From: an uncultured Negativicutes bacterium
GTDB taxonomy: Bacteria > Bacillota > Negativicutes > Veillonellales > Megasphaeraceae
Direction of reading: 5' to 3'
Assembly (NCBI GenBank): GCA_900752195.1
Contig: CAADUJ010000007.1
Coordinates: forward strand, 277,594-341,593
DNA: 64,000 bases
The notes beneath the pieces are model-generated. The model saw only the letters and a list, made by a program, of their open reading frames with translations, was not told where the DNA came from and did no database searches. The position numbers were made by a program, and so were the translations under genes. Below, piece by piece: positions 45,901-55,054 of this stretch; the stretch's first letter is position 1; every line of letters begins with the position of its first letter.

Positions 45901-46791
45901 ATGGCAATTACGGCAAGCATGGTAAAAGAATTAAGAGAAATCACCGGCGCAGGCATGATGGACTGCAAAAAAGCGTTAACTGCTACTAATGGTGACAAGG
46001 AAAAAGCAATTGACTGGCTTCGTGAAAAAGGTATTTCCAAAGCTGAAAAGAAAGCTGACCGAATCGCTGCAGAAGGTGCTGTTGCTTCCTATATCAGTGA
46101 AGATGGAAAAGTCGGTGTGCTTGTCGAAATTAACTGCGAAACAGACTTTGCTGCTGGCAACGAACAATTCCGTTCGTTAGTTGAAAAAATTGCAAAACAC
46201 ATCGCTGTGTCTAATCCTGCAGATCTCGATGCCTTGAACAACAGTGAACTTGATGGTAAGACTGTTTCTGCTATCATTACAGAAGCTACGGCTACAATCG
46301 GTGAAAAAATCGCTCTCCGTCGTTTTGTCCGCTACCAAACGGAAGGCCGCCTTGCAAGCTATATCCACATGGGTGGCAAGATTGGCGTACTCGTCGAACT
46401 GACTGCTGGCGATGAAACGATTGGCAAAGATATTTCCATGCAGATTGCAGCTGCAAAACCGGCATATTTAAAGAGAGAAGAAGTTCCTGAAGATGTATTA
46501 GAACACGAAAAAGAAGTTCTTCGTCAGCAGGCTCTTAACGAAGGCAAACCGGAAAAAATTGTTGAAAAGATGATCATTGGTCGTTTACAGAAATTCTACA
46601 AAGAAAACTGCTTAGTCGATCAGGAATTCATCAAAGACAGCGATAAAACGATTTCCCAGGTTATGAACGAATATGGTAAACAGATTGGTGAAAAAATTGA
46701 TATCTGCCGCTACACTCGTTATGAATTGGGCGAAGGTATCGAAAAACGCAATGATGACTTCGTTGCCGAAGTAATGGCTCAAGCTAAATAA
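45901..46791 (+). CDS. tsf: Elongation factor Ts
   Basis: 296 residues, nucleotide exchange factor for EF-Tu. UBA-like start [19 protein letters not shown], the EF-Tu contact [12 protein letters not shown] (TDFVA motif), and a duplicated core. AGGAGG precedes ATG. A hairpin 20 bp after the stop could reduce read-through to pyrH. Confidence 0.98.
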   Translation: MAITASMVKELREITGAGMMDCKKALTATNGDKEKAIDWLREKGISKAEKKADRIAAEGAVASYISEDGKVGVLVEINCETDFAAGNEQFRSLVEKIAKHIAVSNPADLDALNNSELDGKTVSAIITEATATIGEKIALRRFVRYQTEGRLASYIHMGGKIGVLVELTAGDETIGKDISMQIAAAKPAYLKREEVPEDVLEHEKEVLRQQALNEGKPEKIVEKMIIGRLQKFYKENCLVDQEFIKDSDKTISQVMNEYGKQIGEKIDICRYTRYELGEGIEKRNDDFVAEVMAQAK

Positions 46792-46810
46792 TTTATATCG
46801 TATCGTACAT

Positions 46811-46845
46811 AAGAGAACACGGCTTTTTTGTGTTCTCTTATTTTC
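46811..46845 (+). terminator. Hairpin between tsf and pyrH
   Basis: AAGAGAACAC (46811-46820) with GTGTTCTCTT (46830-46839), then TATTTTC. The short imperfect T tract suggests partial attenuation. Confidence 0.7.
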
Positions 46846-46875
46846 TAAGCAGAGAAATTACTACAGGAGGTCATT

Positions 46876-47598
46876 ATGGATAAGTCTTATTCACGCGTCG
46901 TATTAAAATTAAGTGGAGAAGCCTTAGCTGGCTCTCAGGGATATGGCATCAATCCTGAAACGGTTGAAGCCATTTCCCGTCAAATTGTTGAAGTAGCTCA
47001 TAAAGGTATTCAAGTAGCCATTGTCGTTGGTGGCGGCAACATCTGGCGAGGACTTTCGGGAAGTGCGCAGGGAATGGATCGTGTTTCTGCTGACTATATG
47101 GGCATGTTGGCTACCGTAATGAATGCATTGGCGCTTCAGGATTCAATTGAAAACCAGGGCGTACCAACGCGGGTACAAACAGCTATTACGATGCAACAGG
47201 TAGCGGAACCGTATATCAGACGACGCGCCATTCGCCATATGGAAAAAGGGCGTGTAGTCATCTTTGGTGCAGGTACGGGCAATCCTTATTTCTCGACAGA
47301 TACTACGGCTGCTTTACGTGCTGCTGAAATTGAAGCGGATGCTATTTTGATGGCTAAAAATGGCGTAGACGGTGTATATGATAGTGACCCCAAAGTAAAT
47401 CCTGATGCGAAGATGTACACGAAACTTTCTTTCCTGGACGTCATCCAAAAACAATTGGGCGTCATGGATAATACGGCTACGACATTGTGCATGAACAACA
47501 ATATTCCTATCGTCGTTTTCAATATCGATAAAGAAGGCAATATCGTTAAGGCTTGCATGGGAAAAGAAATAGGTACAGTAGTCGACAAAGAAGGCTAA
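46876..47598 (+). CDS. pyrH: UMP kinase
   Basis: 240 residues, amino-acid-kinase fold: [51 protein letters not shown] and [13 protein letters not shown]. Phosphorylates UMP to UDP. Standard position between tsf and frr; AGGAGG before ATG. Confidence 0.98.
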   Translation: MDKSYSRVVLKLSGEALAGSQGYGINPETVEAISRQIVEVAHKGIQVAIVVGGGNIWRGLSGSAQGMDRVSADYMGMLATVMNALALQDSIENQGVPTRVQTAITMQQVAEPYIRRRAIRHMEKGRVVIFGAGTGNPYFSTDTTAALRAAEIEADAILMAKNGVDGVYDSDPKVNPDAKMYTKLSFLDVIQKQLGVMDNTATTLCMNNNIPIVVFNIDKEGNIVKACMGKEIGTVVDKEG

Positions 47599-47649
47599 AC
47601 ATTGTATGATAGAGAGAGAATAAATTTTTAACTTAAGGAAGTGAATATC

Positions 47650-48210
47650 ATGGATGTACAAGGTATTATAACGGCAAATGAAGAGAAAATGGATAAATGT
47701 ATTGAAGCTCTGAAGCGTGATTTATCATCTATTCGTACGGGTCGCGCGAGCACATCCCTTTTAGACCGGGTCATGGTGGATTATTACGGAACGGCAACTC
47801 CAGTCAAACAGGTGGCAAATGTTTCGGCTCCAGAACCTCGTCTTATTACTATTGTTCCCTGGGAACGGACGATGCTCAAAGAAATAGAAAAAGCTATTTT
47901 AAAATCAGAACTGGGTTTGAATCCGAACAATGATGGTACCATGATTCGTCTTGAAATTCCACAATTGACGGAAGAACGACGTAAGGAATTAGGAAAAAAA
48001 GTAAGCAAACATGCGGAAGAAGCAAAAGTTGCTATTCGTAACATCCGCCGTGATTGCAATGATACCATCAAGAAGATGGAAAAGAAGAAAGAAATCACAG
48101 AAGATGATAGTAAGGAAGCACAGACCAAAATCCAGAAACTGACGGACCAGAAAGTAAAGGATATTGATGGTTTGAAAGATAAGAAAACTAAAGAAGTCAT
48201 GGAAGTATGA
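47650..48210 (+). CDS. frr: Ribosome recycling factor
   Basis: 186 residues, normal length. Splits post-termination ribosomes with EF-G. SIRTGRASTSLLDRVMVDYYG and RRDCNDTIKKMEK are family blocks. GTG 47641 directly touches AAGGAA; ATG 47650 has 9-nt spacing and the usual N-terminus. ATGA overlap with the next small gene. Confidence 0.97.
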   Translation: MDVQGIITANEEKMDKCIEALKRDLSSIRTGRASTSLLDRVMVDYYGTATPVKQVANVSAPEPRLITIVPWERTMLKEIEKAILKSELGLNPNNDGTMIRLEIPQLTEERRKELGKKVSKHAEEAKVAIRNIRRDCNDTIKKMEKKKEITEDDSKEAQTKIQKLTDQKVKDIDGLKDKKTKEVMEV

Positions 48211-48455
48211 TGGATATACGGATTCTCATTGGCATGCCCTTAGGGTATGCCAAATCTGTATTAGAGAAGGAACATATCGCGTATGAAATAGAAGAAACCG
48301 TACCACGTAGTCATTTCTTTACGTGTGACCATGAAGCTGTATATGTCATACGGACCATACAAAAGGATAACTGCGTTCGCCTTCTTATTAACCATAGTCT
48401 TAAAGCCAGTGAATCCGTGAGAGCTATTATAAAGGGGGATACATCACATGTTTAA
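48207..48455 (+). CDS. Small hypothetical protein between frr and uppS
   Basis: 82 residues, family not recognised. Its start overlaps the frr stop (ATGATGG) and its end overlaps the uppS start by 8 bp, so it is translated within the operon. It is beta-rich with a GMPLGYAKSVLEKEHIAYEI block that resembles PASTA-like or inhibitor-like hairpins in outline only. No signal peptide. The tight coupling argues for a real gene. Confidence 0.7.
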   Translation: MMDIRILIGMPLGYAKSVLEKEHIAYEIEETVPRSHFFTCDHEAVYVIRTIQKDNCVRLLINHSLKASESVRAIIKGDTSHV

Positions 48456-49245
48456 ACGCTTTTGGGGAAAAGGAACGTCAGAATCCTCCAGGGAGCCTGC
48501 CCAGACACAGGAAGGGAACCAACTGGAACGTCTCCTGGACAAAGATAATATCCCTAAACATGTCGCTATCATCATGGATGGGAATGGTCGGTGGGCAAAG
48601 CGCCAGGGTAAACCGCGTACGTTTGGGCACCATGCCGGAGCGGATACATTAAAAAAAATTGTCATCGCTGCAGGTGAACTCGGTATTAAGACACTTACAG
48701 TGTACGCCTTCTCTACAGAGAACTGGAAACGACCTGCCCAGGAAGTGAGCTATATTATGAAGCTCATGAGTGAGTATCTAGGCAAAAATTTGTTGGAATT
48801 AGATACCCATAATGTGCGTCTTCATTTTTTAGGCGACTTAAGTCGACTGGATTCACCGTTACGACGAGCCTTTGAAGATGCTGAAAATAGGATGAAAGAT
48901 AACACAGGTCTCTATTTGAATGTTGCTGTTAATTACGGTGGACGGTTGGAAATAACGGAAGCTTGCAAAGCCATTGCCCAACGTGTTGCAGATGGAGACT
49001 TGTCTGTGTCTGACATTACAGAAGAAGCGATTGGGCGCTATCTCTATACAGCTCCGGAAAATGAAGTAGATCTTCTTATCCGCCCTGGCTCGGATAAACG
49101 GGTAAGCAACTTCTTATTATGGCAAATTGCTTATGCTGAATTTTGGTATACCGATTTGTGCTGGCCAGAATTTACAAAAGAAACGCTCATAGAAGCCATC
49201 TTGTCCTATCAAGGACGGGAACGTCGCTTTGGTGGGTTGAAGTAA
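48448..49245 (+). CDS. uppS: Isoprenyl (undecaprenyl) diphosphate synthase
   Basis: 265 residues, cis-prenyltransferase making the C55 carrier for wall synthesis. HVAIIMDGNGRWAKRQGKPR contains the catalytic Asp; YAFSTENWKRP, NVAVNYGGR and DLLIRPGSDKRVSNFLLWQ follow. An N-terminal extension of about 35 polar residues precedes the core. AAAGGGGG before ATG 48448. Confidence 0.97.
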   Translation: MFKRFWGKGTSESSREPAQTQEGNQLERLLDKDNIPKHVAIIMDGNGRWAKRQGKPRTFGHHAGADTLKKIVIAAGELGIKTLTVYAFSTENWKRPAQEVSYIMKLMSEYLGKNLLELDTHNVRLHFLGDLSRLDSPLRRAFEDAENRMKDNTGLYLNVAVNYGGRLEITEACKAIAQRVADGDLSVSDITEEAIGRYLYTAPENEVDLLIRPGSDKRVSNFLLWQIAYAEFWYTDLCWPEFTKETLIEAILSYQGRERRFGGLK

Positions 49246-49260
49246 GGTGGGTATGATAAC

Positions 49261-50088
49261 ATGTTAGTAACTCGTATTATAACGGGAATCATTGGCGGTG
49301 CCTTGACGATATTTGTGATTTATGAAGGGAATTGGTTATTTTTTCTCACGATTCTCTTGTTAGCCTTTTTGGGATGGCGGGAATATGCGTCTATGGTAGC
49401 CAAGGTCGATGGTCATGCGTCTACTGTGGCAGGGGCCATCTGGATGGCCTTATTCTTTGGTGCCTGGTGGTTTGAGAGCCCCCGTCTCTGTATGTTACTT
49501 TTTTTTGTACTCATGGCGGGACTTCTCATAGGAACTGTCGTATTCCATAACAGAATTAAACCACTTGACAGTGCCTATTCCCTTTATGGATTGCTCTATA
49601 TCGGTGGTGGCTTTCTTTCTATGTTGGCCATACGTAATGGCATGATTGGCTCATTTACAACAGAATTTTTTAATCCTGTTATGGCAGAACCGTCACGATT
49701 CCTGATGTTCCTCCTGATTTTTTCTACCTGGGCTAGCGATACCTTTGCTTTTGCGTTCGGTAAGGCCCTGGGAAAAGTAAAGCTTTGTCCTTCCATCAGT
49801 CCCGGCAAGACTCGCGAAGGGGCATTAGGAGGTTTCATTGGAACCATTGTGATAGCTCTCATCGTTTCCTTCGTGTTCGGATTTGCCCTTATTCATGGGC
49901 TGGCAATGGGCATCATCATTGCTATCATGGCTCCGTTGGGGGATTTGGTGGAATCTATTTTAAAGAGAAACTGTGGGATAAAAGATTCGGGTAACATCAT
50001 TCCAGGTCATGGCGGTGTTCTTGATAGATTTGACAGTCTTCTCCTTGCGGCTCCGGCCGTATACCTTTATCTCTTGTTTGTAGTATAA
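49261..50088 (+). CDS. cdsA: Phosphatidate cytidylyltransferase
   Basis: 275 residues, about eight membrane helices, making CDP-diacylglycerol. Signature near the C-terminus: WASDTFAFAFGKALG, SPGKTREGALGG, and PLGDLVESILKRNCGIKDSG with GHGGVLDRFDSL. In most Firmicutes dxr follows; here rseP follows directly. Confidence 0.97.
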   Translation: MLVTRIITGIIGGALTIFVIYEGNWLFFLTILLLAFLGWREYASMVAKVDGHASTVAGAIWMALFFGAWWFESPRLCMLLFFVLMAGLLIGTVVFHNRIKPLDSAYSLYGLLYIGGGFLSMLAIRNGMIGSFTTEFFNPVMAEPSRFLMFLLIFSTWASDTFAFAFGKALGKVKLCPSISPGKTREGALGGFIGTIVIALIVSFVFGFALIHGLAMGIIIAIMAPLGDLVESILKRNCGIKDSGNIIPGHGGVLDRFDSLLLAAPAVYLYLLFVV

Positions 50089-50123
50089 TCGCAGGCATTA
50101 TGCCGCGAAGAAAGGATGATACA

Positions 50124-51179
50124 TTGGGTATTACTATTTTAGCTACGATTTTCGTATTTAGCCTTATCGTATTCGTCCATGAACTAGGACACTTTGCGAC
50201 AGCCAAGTTTAGCGGTATGCAGGTCGATGAATTTGCCATAGGATTCGGCCCTAAAATATATTCTCACAAGTATGGCTCTACTGTATATTCCTTGCGAGCT
50301 ATCCCTTTGGGAGGATTTAACCGTATTCAAGGAATGACAGATCAAGAAGAGCTGAATGATAAATCTTATCTTTCTAAGCCCGTACGGTATCGTCTTCTTG
50401 TCATTTCGGCGGGTGCCATCATGAATTTCGTCCTCGCCATCGTTCTGATGTGGGGCCTCATGTTCACTATGGGAACGGCAGAAGTATCGACAGAACCTGT
50501 AGTGGGAACAATCATGAAAAACTCTGCTGCAGCAGATGCAGGTATCCAATCGGGAGACATGATTCGTTCTATCGAAGGGCGTAAAGTCACCAAGTGGAGC
50601 GACATTACAAAAATTGTCGATGAAGTTCATCGCAGTATCGGTACACAAGCCACGGGCCCCGTTTCAGTGGTGATAGAACGGAATGGCGTGGAAGAAACAC
50701 TACACATGGTACCAAAATACGATGAACAGGCTAATCGATTCCTTTTAGGCGTGGTCCCTGTTGTAACGAAAGTGGATCGTGGATTTTTTGAGTCTGGATG
50801 GCTGGCAATTAAACGGACTGGTGAGTTATGCAAACTGATGGTTACAAGCATATATGGCATGATTATCGGGACGGAAAAGGCTGATTTAGCAGGTCCTATT
50901 GGTGTAGCCCAATTAGCTGGTCAGGTGGCGTCAGCAGGTTTTGTAAACCTGCTTATGTTTACAGCGTTTCTCAGCATTAACCTGGGAATCTTGAATCTTC
51001 TGCCTATCCCTCTCCTTGATGGTGGGTATATCATTTTGTTGCTTATTGAAGGGATTACACGCCGTAAAATGCCACAGAAAGCACTCTATTATATACAGGT
51101 TGTAGGTATTGCGATTTTAGGTTCGTTGTTCATATTTGCAATGATACAAGATTTCCGTCGCGTCATCCCGTTTATGTAA
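50124..51179 (+). CDS. rseP: RseP/RasP site-2 zinc protease
   Basis: 351 residues. Intramembrane protease that cuts anti-sigma factors and signal-peptide remnants. FVHELGHF (HExxH), a central PDZ domain (about 115-200: GTIMKNSAAADAGIQSGDMI) and LLDGGYI third-ligand block, with four membrane helices. The frame opens at ATG 50100, which lacks a good site; TTG 50124 has AAAGG 8 nt upstream and gives the usual family N-terminus. Confidence 0.95.
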   Translation: MGITILATIFVFSLIVFVHELGHFATAKFSGMQVDEFAIGFGPKIYSHKYGSTVYSLRAIPLGGFNRIQGMTDQEELNDKSYLSKPVRYRLLVISAGAIMNFVLAIVLMWGLMFTMGTAEVSTEPVVGTIMKNSAAADAGIQSGDMIRSIEGRKVTKWSDITKIVDEVHRSIGTQATGPVSVVIERNGVEETLHMVPKYDEQANRFLLGVVPVVTKVDRGFFESGWLAIKRTGELCKLMVTSIYGMIIGTEKADLAGPIGVAQLAGQVASAGFVNLLMFTAFLSINLGILNLLPIPLLDGGYIILLLIEGITRRKMPQKALYYIQVVGIAILGSLFIFAMIQDFRRVIPFM

Positions 51180-51192
51180 AGGAAAGATAAGT

Positions 51193-52251
51193 ATGAAAGC
51201 ACGTAGAAACACAATCCCTGTCAACGTCGGATCCGTGACGATTGGTGGAGATGCGCCTATTTCGGTGCAAACTATGTCTACCATAAATCCCGTACATACA
51301 GTTGAAGCGATTGCTGATGTCAATCGTCTGGCATCCTATGGGGCGGAGCTTATTCGCTTTGCTGTGCCTGATATGGCTGCAGCTAAGGCCTTACGTCACG
51401 TGGTGTCAGCATCTTCGGTTCCTCTTATTGCGGATATTCATTTTGATTATCAACTGGCGTTAGCTGCCGTTGACAGCGGAGTACAGGGACTTCGTATCAA
51501 TCCAGGAAATATTGGTTCTGACGATAATGTTTATGCCGTCGTAGATAAAGTACGGCCCAGGGGAATTCCTATCCGTATTGGCATTAATTCTGGATCGCTG
51601 CCTCAAGATATCCTCGAACAATACGATGGTCATCCGACAGCAGAAGGAATGGTAGAAGGTGCGTTACGGCATATCAGGATTCTTGAAAAGATGGACTATA
51701 CTAAAATGGTCATTTCTCTTAAAGCGTCAGACGTTCCCCTTATGATAGCAGCCTATGAAGCACTAGCTGAAAAAGTTCCGTATGCCCTTCATCTTGGTGT
51801 CACAGAAGCAGGACTCCTACGGGAAGGCAGTATTAAGTCTGCCATCGGTATTGGTACGTTATTGCACGAGGGGATAGGTGATACGATTCGCGTATCCCTG
51901 ACCGATGATCCTCAAGAAGAGATAAAAGCGGGACAGACTATCCTGAGCGCGTTAGGATTACGTACTTTTGGTCCAACCCTTATTTCCTGTCCTACCTGTG
52001 GCCGTACACAAGTACATCTGGTCCAGCTGGCAAAACGCGTAGAAATGGCTTTGAAATCTATTCATAAGCCGTTAAAGATTGCCGTTATGGGATGTGTTGT
52101 AAATGGTCCTGGAGAGGCGAGAGAAGCTGATTTTGGTATTGCTGGAGGAAAGGGGAAGGGCATCGTCTTTTCCCATGGTAAGGTTCTTCGGACTGTAGAA
52201 GAAAATAAGTTAGTCGATACGCTGTTAGAAGAAATTCATAAGTCCCTATAA
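51193..52251 (+). CDS. ispG: 4-hydroxy-3-methylbut-2-enyl diphosphate synthase
   Basis: 352 residues, MEP-pathway [4Fe-4S] enzyme. TIM-barrel start VGGDAPISVQTMSTINP-like (IGGDAPISVQTMST), LRINPGNIG, and the cluster cysteines in SCPTCGR plus GCVVNGPGEA. GGAAAG before ATG; 13 bp after rseP. Last gene of the operon, with a terminator. Confidence 0.97.
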   Translation: MKARRNTIPVNVGSVTIGGDAPISVQTMSTINPVHTVEAIADVNRLASYGAELIRFAVPDMAAAKALRHVVSASSVPLIADIHFDYQLALAAVDSGVQGLRINPGNIGSDDNVYAVVDKVRPRGIPIRIGINSGSLPQDILEQYDGHPTAEGMVEGALRHIRILEKMDYTKMVISLKASDVPLMIAAYEALAEKVPYALHLGVTEAGLLREGSIKSAIGIGTLLHEGIGDTIRVSLTDDPQEEIKAGQTILSALGLRTFGPTLISCPTCGRTQVHLVQLAKRVEMALKSIHKPLKIAVMGCVVNGPGEAREADFGIAGGKGKGIVFSHGKVLRTVEENKLVDTLLEEIHKSL

Positions 52252-52265
52252 CTGGAACTATCTTT

Positions 52266-52293
52266 GGAACAACCGTTAGGTTGTTCCTTTTTT
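52266..52293 (+). terminator. Terminator after ispG
   Basis: GGAACAACC (52266-52274) with GGTTGTTCC (52279-52287), GTTA loop, then T7. Confidence 0.95.
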
Positions 52294-52455
52294 TATGACT
52301 AATATGTATTAATTGATACATTATATTAGATGATATTTATTATTTAATTAAAAATTAATCTATTTTTTCGTCTGGCCCATCTTTTTCTAATCGAATTCTA
52401 ATAATTATATGGCATACTATATGTATAAAATCCAAAATAGATGGGAGACGATTAC

Positions 52456-53796
52456 TTGAAACGGAATGAAGTGTGTAACATTTTAGAAGAAGCTATACAT
52501 ACGAAAGAGTGGCATCCTTGTTTGAAACGGATGAAAGCAGATAGACGAATTCCGCCAACTATAAACAGAGACGTCATAAACCTTTGTCGGTTAGCCCGCG
52601 TTTATATAGGTGCAGCTCATAGCAATATTTTTTATGAGCGCTATATGAAGCTTGCCTTACGGGCTATGAAACAGGCATCACGGTATGTGCGAAAACATAC
52701 GAGGACAGAGCTGACGCGTACATATGGTTATATGTATTATAGTGAATACATGTTTCATACTCTGTTTAAGCGTCATTTTGACAAGGAACATAGATTGTCT
52801 AAAAAAGAATTACTTTTGAGAGCATTGCAGTGTTATGCTTCGGTAGTAAAAAAGAAGGGGTTGATCAGTGATTATTACTGTTATACCCATCTTTACCATA
52901 AATGTGCCAAGGATTATACTATTACACCAGATCCAGCTGAGCGCAAACGCATTCTGATGGATTGTTACAAGAGATATAAAAAAATCATTCAGTTCCTAAA
53001 TAGAAAGAGACAGCCTCTGGAACAACATGATGCTCAGATTTATTTGAAAGCAAACTATAATTTAGCCGTCTGTGGGTTATATTTACTCAGACCTTGGTCG
53101 AGCGTCCTTCGAGAAATAAAATTGCTTTACGACATTCCCATATCGATACCTGATAGTGAAATCTATTATCGAATGATTACGGAGATACACAGGGCTCTGA
53201 AAAACGTGATGGAACAACAAGGTATTCCATTAGAATTACATGACATTGAAGAATTTTCAAGTACCTTGTCTCTTCAAGTCCCATATGCAGGAGATGTATA
53301 TTATACGTTAGGCAAATTATATCAGCTTGCCTATGAACTGCATATCGATACGTCCTATTCTATCTATTTAGATAAAGCAGAGCTGTACTATACCTATGCC
53401 TGTGATATTGATATGTATAGACGAAAGAATCATCTTGCTGTTGTTGGCGTAACTCATGTATATTCAGCATTGCTAGATTTATATGCGTATAAGAAACAAC
53501 ATGACAAATTCAAAAAGGCCTGGCAGAAGTATAGTCAGATTATTGATTTCTCTTTAGAAGTTAAAATAAGATGTAGAGTACGATGGTTGATTTTACGAAA
53601 AAAATACACGATAGCCTTGAAATCATTGATGATGTGTAAAAAATATGAAAATAAATTACCTATTCGTCTTATTAGACAACTTAATCTTTTTATGGATATC
53701 ATCATAACGGCTGTAAAACGAGATTTAAAACACTTAAATGGTGTGTATCCACCTAGGCAAATCATATATTTCAGCAAGATTATATCAAAGGCATAG
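52456..53796 (+). CDS. Large helical hypothetical protein
   Basis: 446 residues, not recognised. All-helical, Tyr/Lys/Arg-rich, with a repeating 35-45 residue rhythm (for example YYCYTHLYHKCAK, YYTLGKLYQLAYE, YYTYACDIDMYR) that resembles TPR-like repeats. No signal peptide or membrane helix. It is more AT-rich than the operon before it, so possibly acquired. TTG 52456 has GGGAGA 7 nt upstream; the in-frame ATG 52441 overlaps that site and is less likely. Confidence 0.7.
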   Translation: MKRNEVCNILEEAIHTKEWHPCLKRMKADRRIPPTINRDVINLCRLARVYIGAAHSNIFYERYMKLALRAMKQASRYVRKHTRTELTRTYGYMYYSEYMFHTLFKRHFDKEHRLSKKELLLRALQCYASVVKKKGLISDYYCYTHLYHKCAKDYTITPDPAERKRILMDCYKRYKKIIQFLNRKRQPLEQHDAQIYLKANYNLAVCGLYLLRPWSSVLREIKLLYDIPISIPDSEIYYRMITEIHRALKNVMEQQGIPLELHDIEEFSSTLSLQVPYAGDVYYTLGKLYQLAYELHIDTSYSIYLDKAELYYTYACDIDMYRRKNHLAVVGVTHVYSALLDLYAYKKQHDKFKKAWQKYSQIIDFSLEVKIRCRVRWLILRKKYTIALKSLMMCKKYENKLPIRLIRQLNLFMDIIITAVKRDLKHLNGVYPPRQIIYFSKIISKA

Positions 53797-53832
53797 TAAT
53801 TGAATTACATTGTAATGCCTTTATTACGAAAA

Positions 53833-53881
53833 AAGCCTCTCATCGTATACAATACATAATAGTGTGTACGATGAGAGGCTT
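53833..53881. terminator. Bidirectional terminator between the helical gene and lexA
   Basis: 18-bp stem (53833-53850 with 53864-53881, one G-U), 13-nt loop, A run on the left for lexA read on minus. Confidence 0.9.
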
Positions 53882-53892
53882 ATGTATGTTTT

Positions 53893-54510
53893 TTAATAGA
53901 AACGGAAGAGCCCTTTGACCTTGCCAAGAATTTCACAGTGTTCCGTATAGATAGGTTCGTAATCAGGGTTTTCTGGTTGTAGTCGAATACGCGTCTTTTC
54001 TTTATAGTAACGCTTTACCGTAGCTTCATCATCGATGAGAGCAACGACGATATCACCGTTTTCTGCAGTATCCTGCTTGCGAACGATGATGTAGTCTCCA
54101 TCAGAGATACCGGCATCTACCATGCTGTCGCCGCGAACGGTGAGCATGAAGCAGTCATCCTGACCAATAAATTCAGCAGAAAAAGGGTATACATCTTCAA
54201 CACATTCTTCAGCTAATATGGGAGCACCGGCACGAACCTGACCGACGAGGGGGAGAGGAACTATTTTTTTAGAACGCCATGAACCTTCATCGAGGAGTTC
54301 AATGGTACGATTTTTGGTTGGATCACGACGAATGAAGCCCAACTGTTCCAATTGATTCAAATAGGAATGGACTGTTGACGTTGAGCTCAAGCCAACGGAT
54401 TTGCAAATTTCACGAACTGAAGGGGGATAACCAAATTTATGTACGCATTCACGGATATATTCCAGAATTTGTTTTTGTCGGGTAGTCAGGATTTTTTCAC
54501 TATTTAGCAT
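53893..54510 (-). CDS. lexA: LexA SOS repressor
   Basis: 205 residues. Winged HTH (residues about 1-70: REICKSVGLSSTSTVHSYL), cleavage site Ala-Gly in VRAGAP, catalytic Ser in GDSMVDAGISDGD and Lys in ATVKRYYKE. Represses the SOS regulon until RecA-stimulated self-cleavage. Divergent from yneA across three LexA boxes, as in Bacillus. Confidence 0.98.
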   Translation of the reverse strand: MLNSEKILTTRQKQILEYIRECVHKFGYPPSVREICKSVGLSSTSTVHSYLNQLEQLGFIRRDPTKNRTIELLDEGSWRSKKIVPLPLVGQVRAGAPILAEECVEDVYPFSAEFIGQDDCFMLTVRGDSMVDAGISDGDYIIVRKQDTAENGDIVVALIDDEATVKRYYKEKTRIRLQPENPDYEPIYTEHCEILGKVKGLFRFY

Positions 54511-54543
54511 TTCTACATCACTCCCATAGATTTATACAACTTA

Positions 54544-54572
54544 ATTATATACTATATATGTGTAAAAATCAA
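54544..54572 (-). promoter_or_regulatory. Promoter of lexA
   Basis: Read on minus: TTGATT, 17-nt spacer, TATAAT. Its -35 touches the first LexA box. Confidence 0.75.
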
Positions 54573-54582
54573 ACGTCTGTTC
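54571..54582. promoter_or_regulatory. LexA box 1
   Basis: AAACGTCTGTTC, one mismatch to GAACN4GTTC; overlaps the lexA -35, fitting autoregulation. Confidence 0.7.
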
Positions 54583-54592
54583 TGGATACCTA

Positions 54593-54621
54593 TTGACAGA
54601 ACGGACGTTCGGCGATATAAT
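54593..54621 (+). promoter_or_regulatory. Promoter of yneA
   Basis: Consensus TTGACA (54593-54598), 17-nt spacer, TATAAT (54616-54621). LexA box 2 fills the spacer. Confidence 0.92.
54599..54610. promoter_or_regulatory. LexA box 2
   Basis: GAACGGACGTTC, perfect GAACN4GTTC, lying in the yneA promoter spacer between -35 and -10. Confidence 0.92.
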
Positions 54622-54633
54622 AAAACCATCAAA

Positions 54634-54645
54634 GAACAGATGTTC
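54634..54645. promoter_or_regulatory. LexA box 3
   Basis: GAACAGATGTTC, perfect GAACN4GTTC, just after the yneA transcription start. Confidence 0.92.
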
Positions 54646-54680
54646 CCTGAACAAGCGTTTACATATAAGGAGGAGCAAAA

Positions 54681-55010
54681 ATGAAGCGGAATAAAAGGAG
54701 TCATCCTATTAGTATGTATGTAAAATCCCTGCTTATCATGGTTGTTTTAGCTGTTGCTTTCACACAGTTGGGCATGGTGTATCATGAAGATATGTCGTAT
54801 GTAACTGTAAGCGTACATAGTGGTGATACGATTTGGAAAATCGCATCTATAGCCGCTGACGATGGAACAGATGTCCGTGAAGTCGTTTCGGAAATCATCA
54901 ATCAAAATGGATTAAGCCACAATTCAGATATTTATCCAGGCCAAATTCTAAAGGTTCCTGTAGAGGCTAGCCGTGTTGATTTTGTGGAACAGAGGCTTAA
55001 AGCGCAATAA
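54681..55010 (+). CDS. yneA: YneA-like SOS cell-division suppressor (LysM)
   Basis: 109 residues: one N-terminal membrane helix (about 13-33) and a C-terminal LysM domain (VSVHSGDTIWKIA ... IYPGQILKVPV). Size, layout and the position divergent from lexA under two perfect LexA boxes match YneA, which delays division during DNA damage from the outer face of the membrane. AAGGAGG precedes ATG. Confidence 0.9.
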   Translation: MKRNKRSHPISMYVKSLLIMVVLAVAFTQLGMVYHEDMSYVTVSVHSGDTIWKIASIAADDGTDVREVVSEIINQNGLSHNSDIYPGQILKVPVEASRVDFVEQRLKAQ

Positions 55011-55020
55011 AGAATATACA

Positions 55021-55054
55021 TAACCGGTCACTACTTAGAGTGATCGGTTATTTT
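55021..55054 (+). terminator. Terminator after yneA
   Basis: 12-bp stem TAACCGGTCACT with AGTGATCGGTTA (one G-U), then TTTT; it overlaps the last codons of the convergent recombinase gene. Confidence 0.8.
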
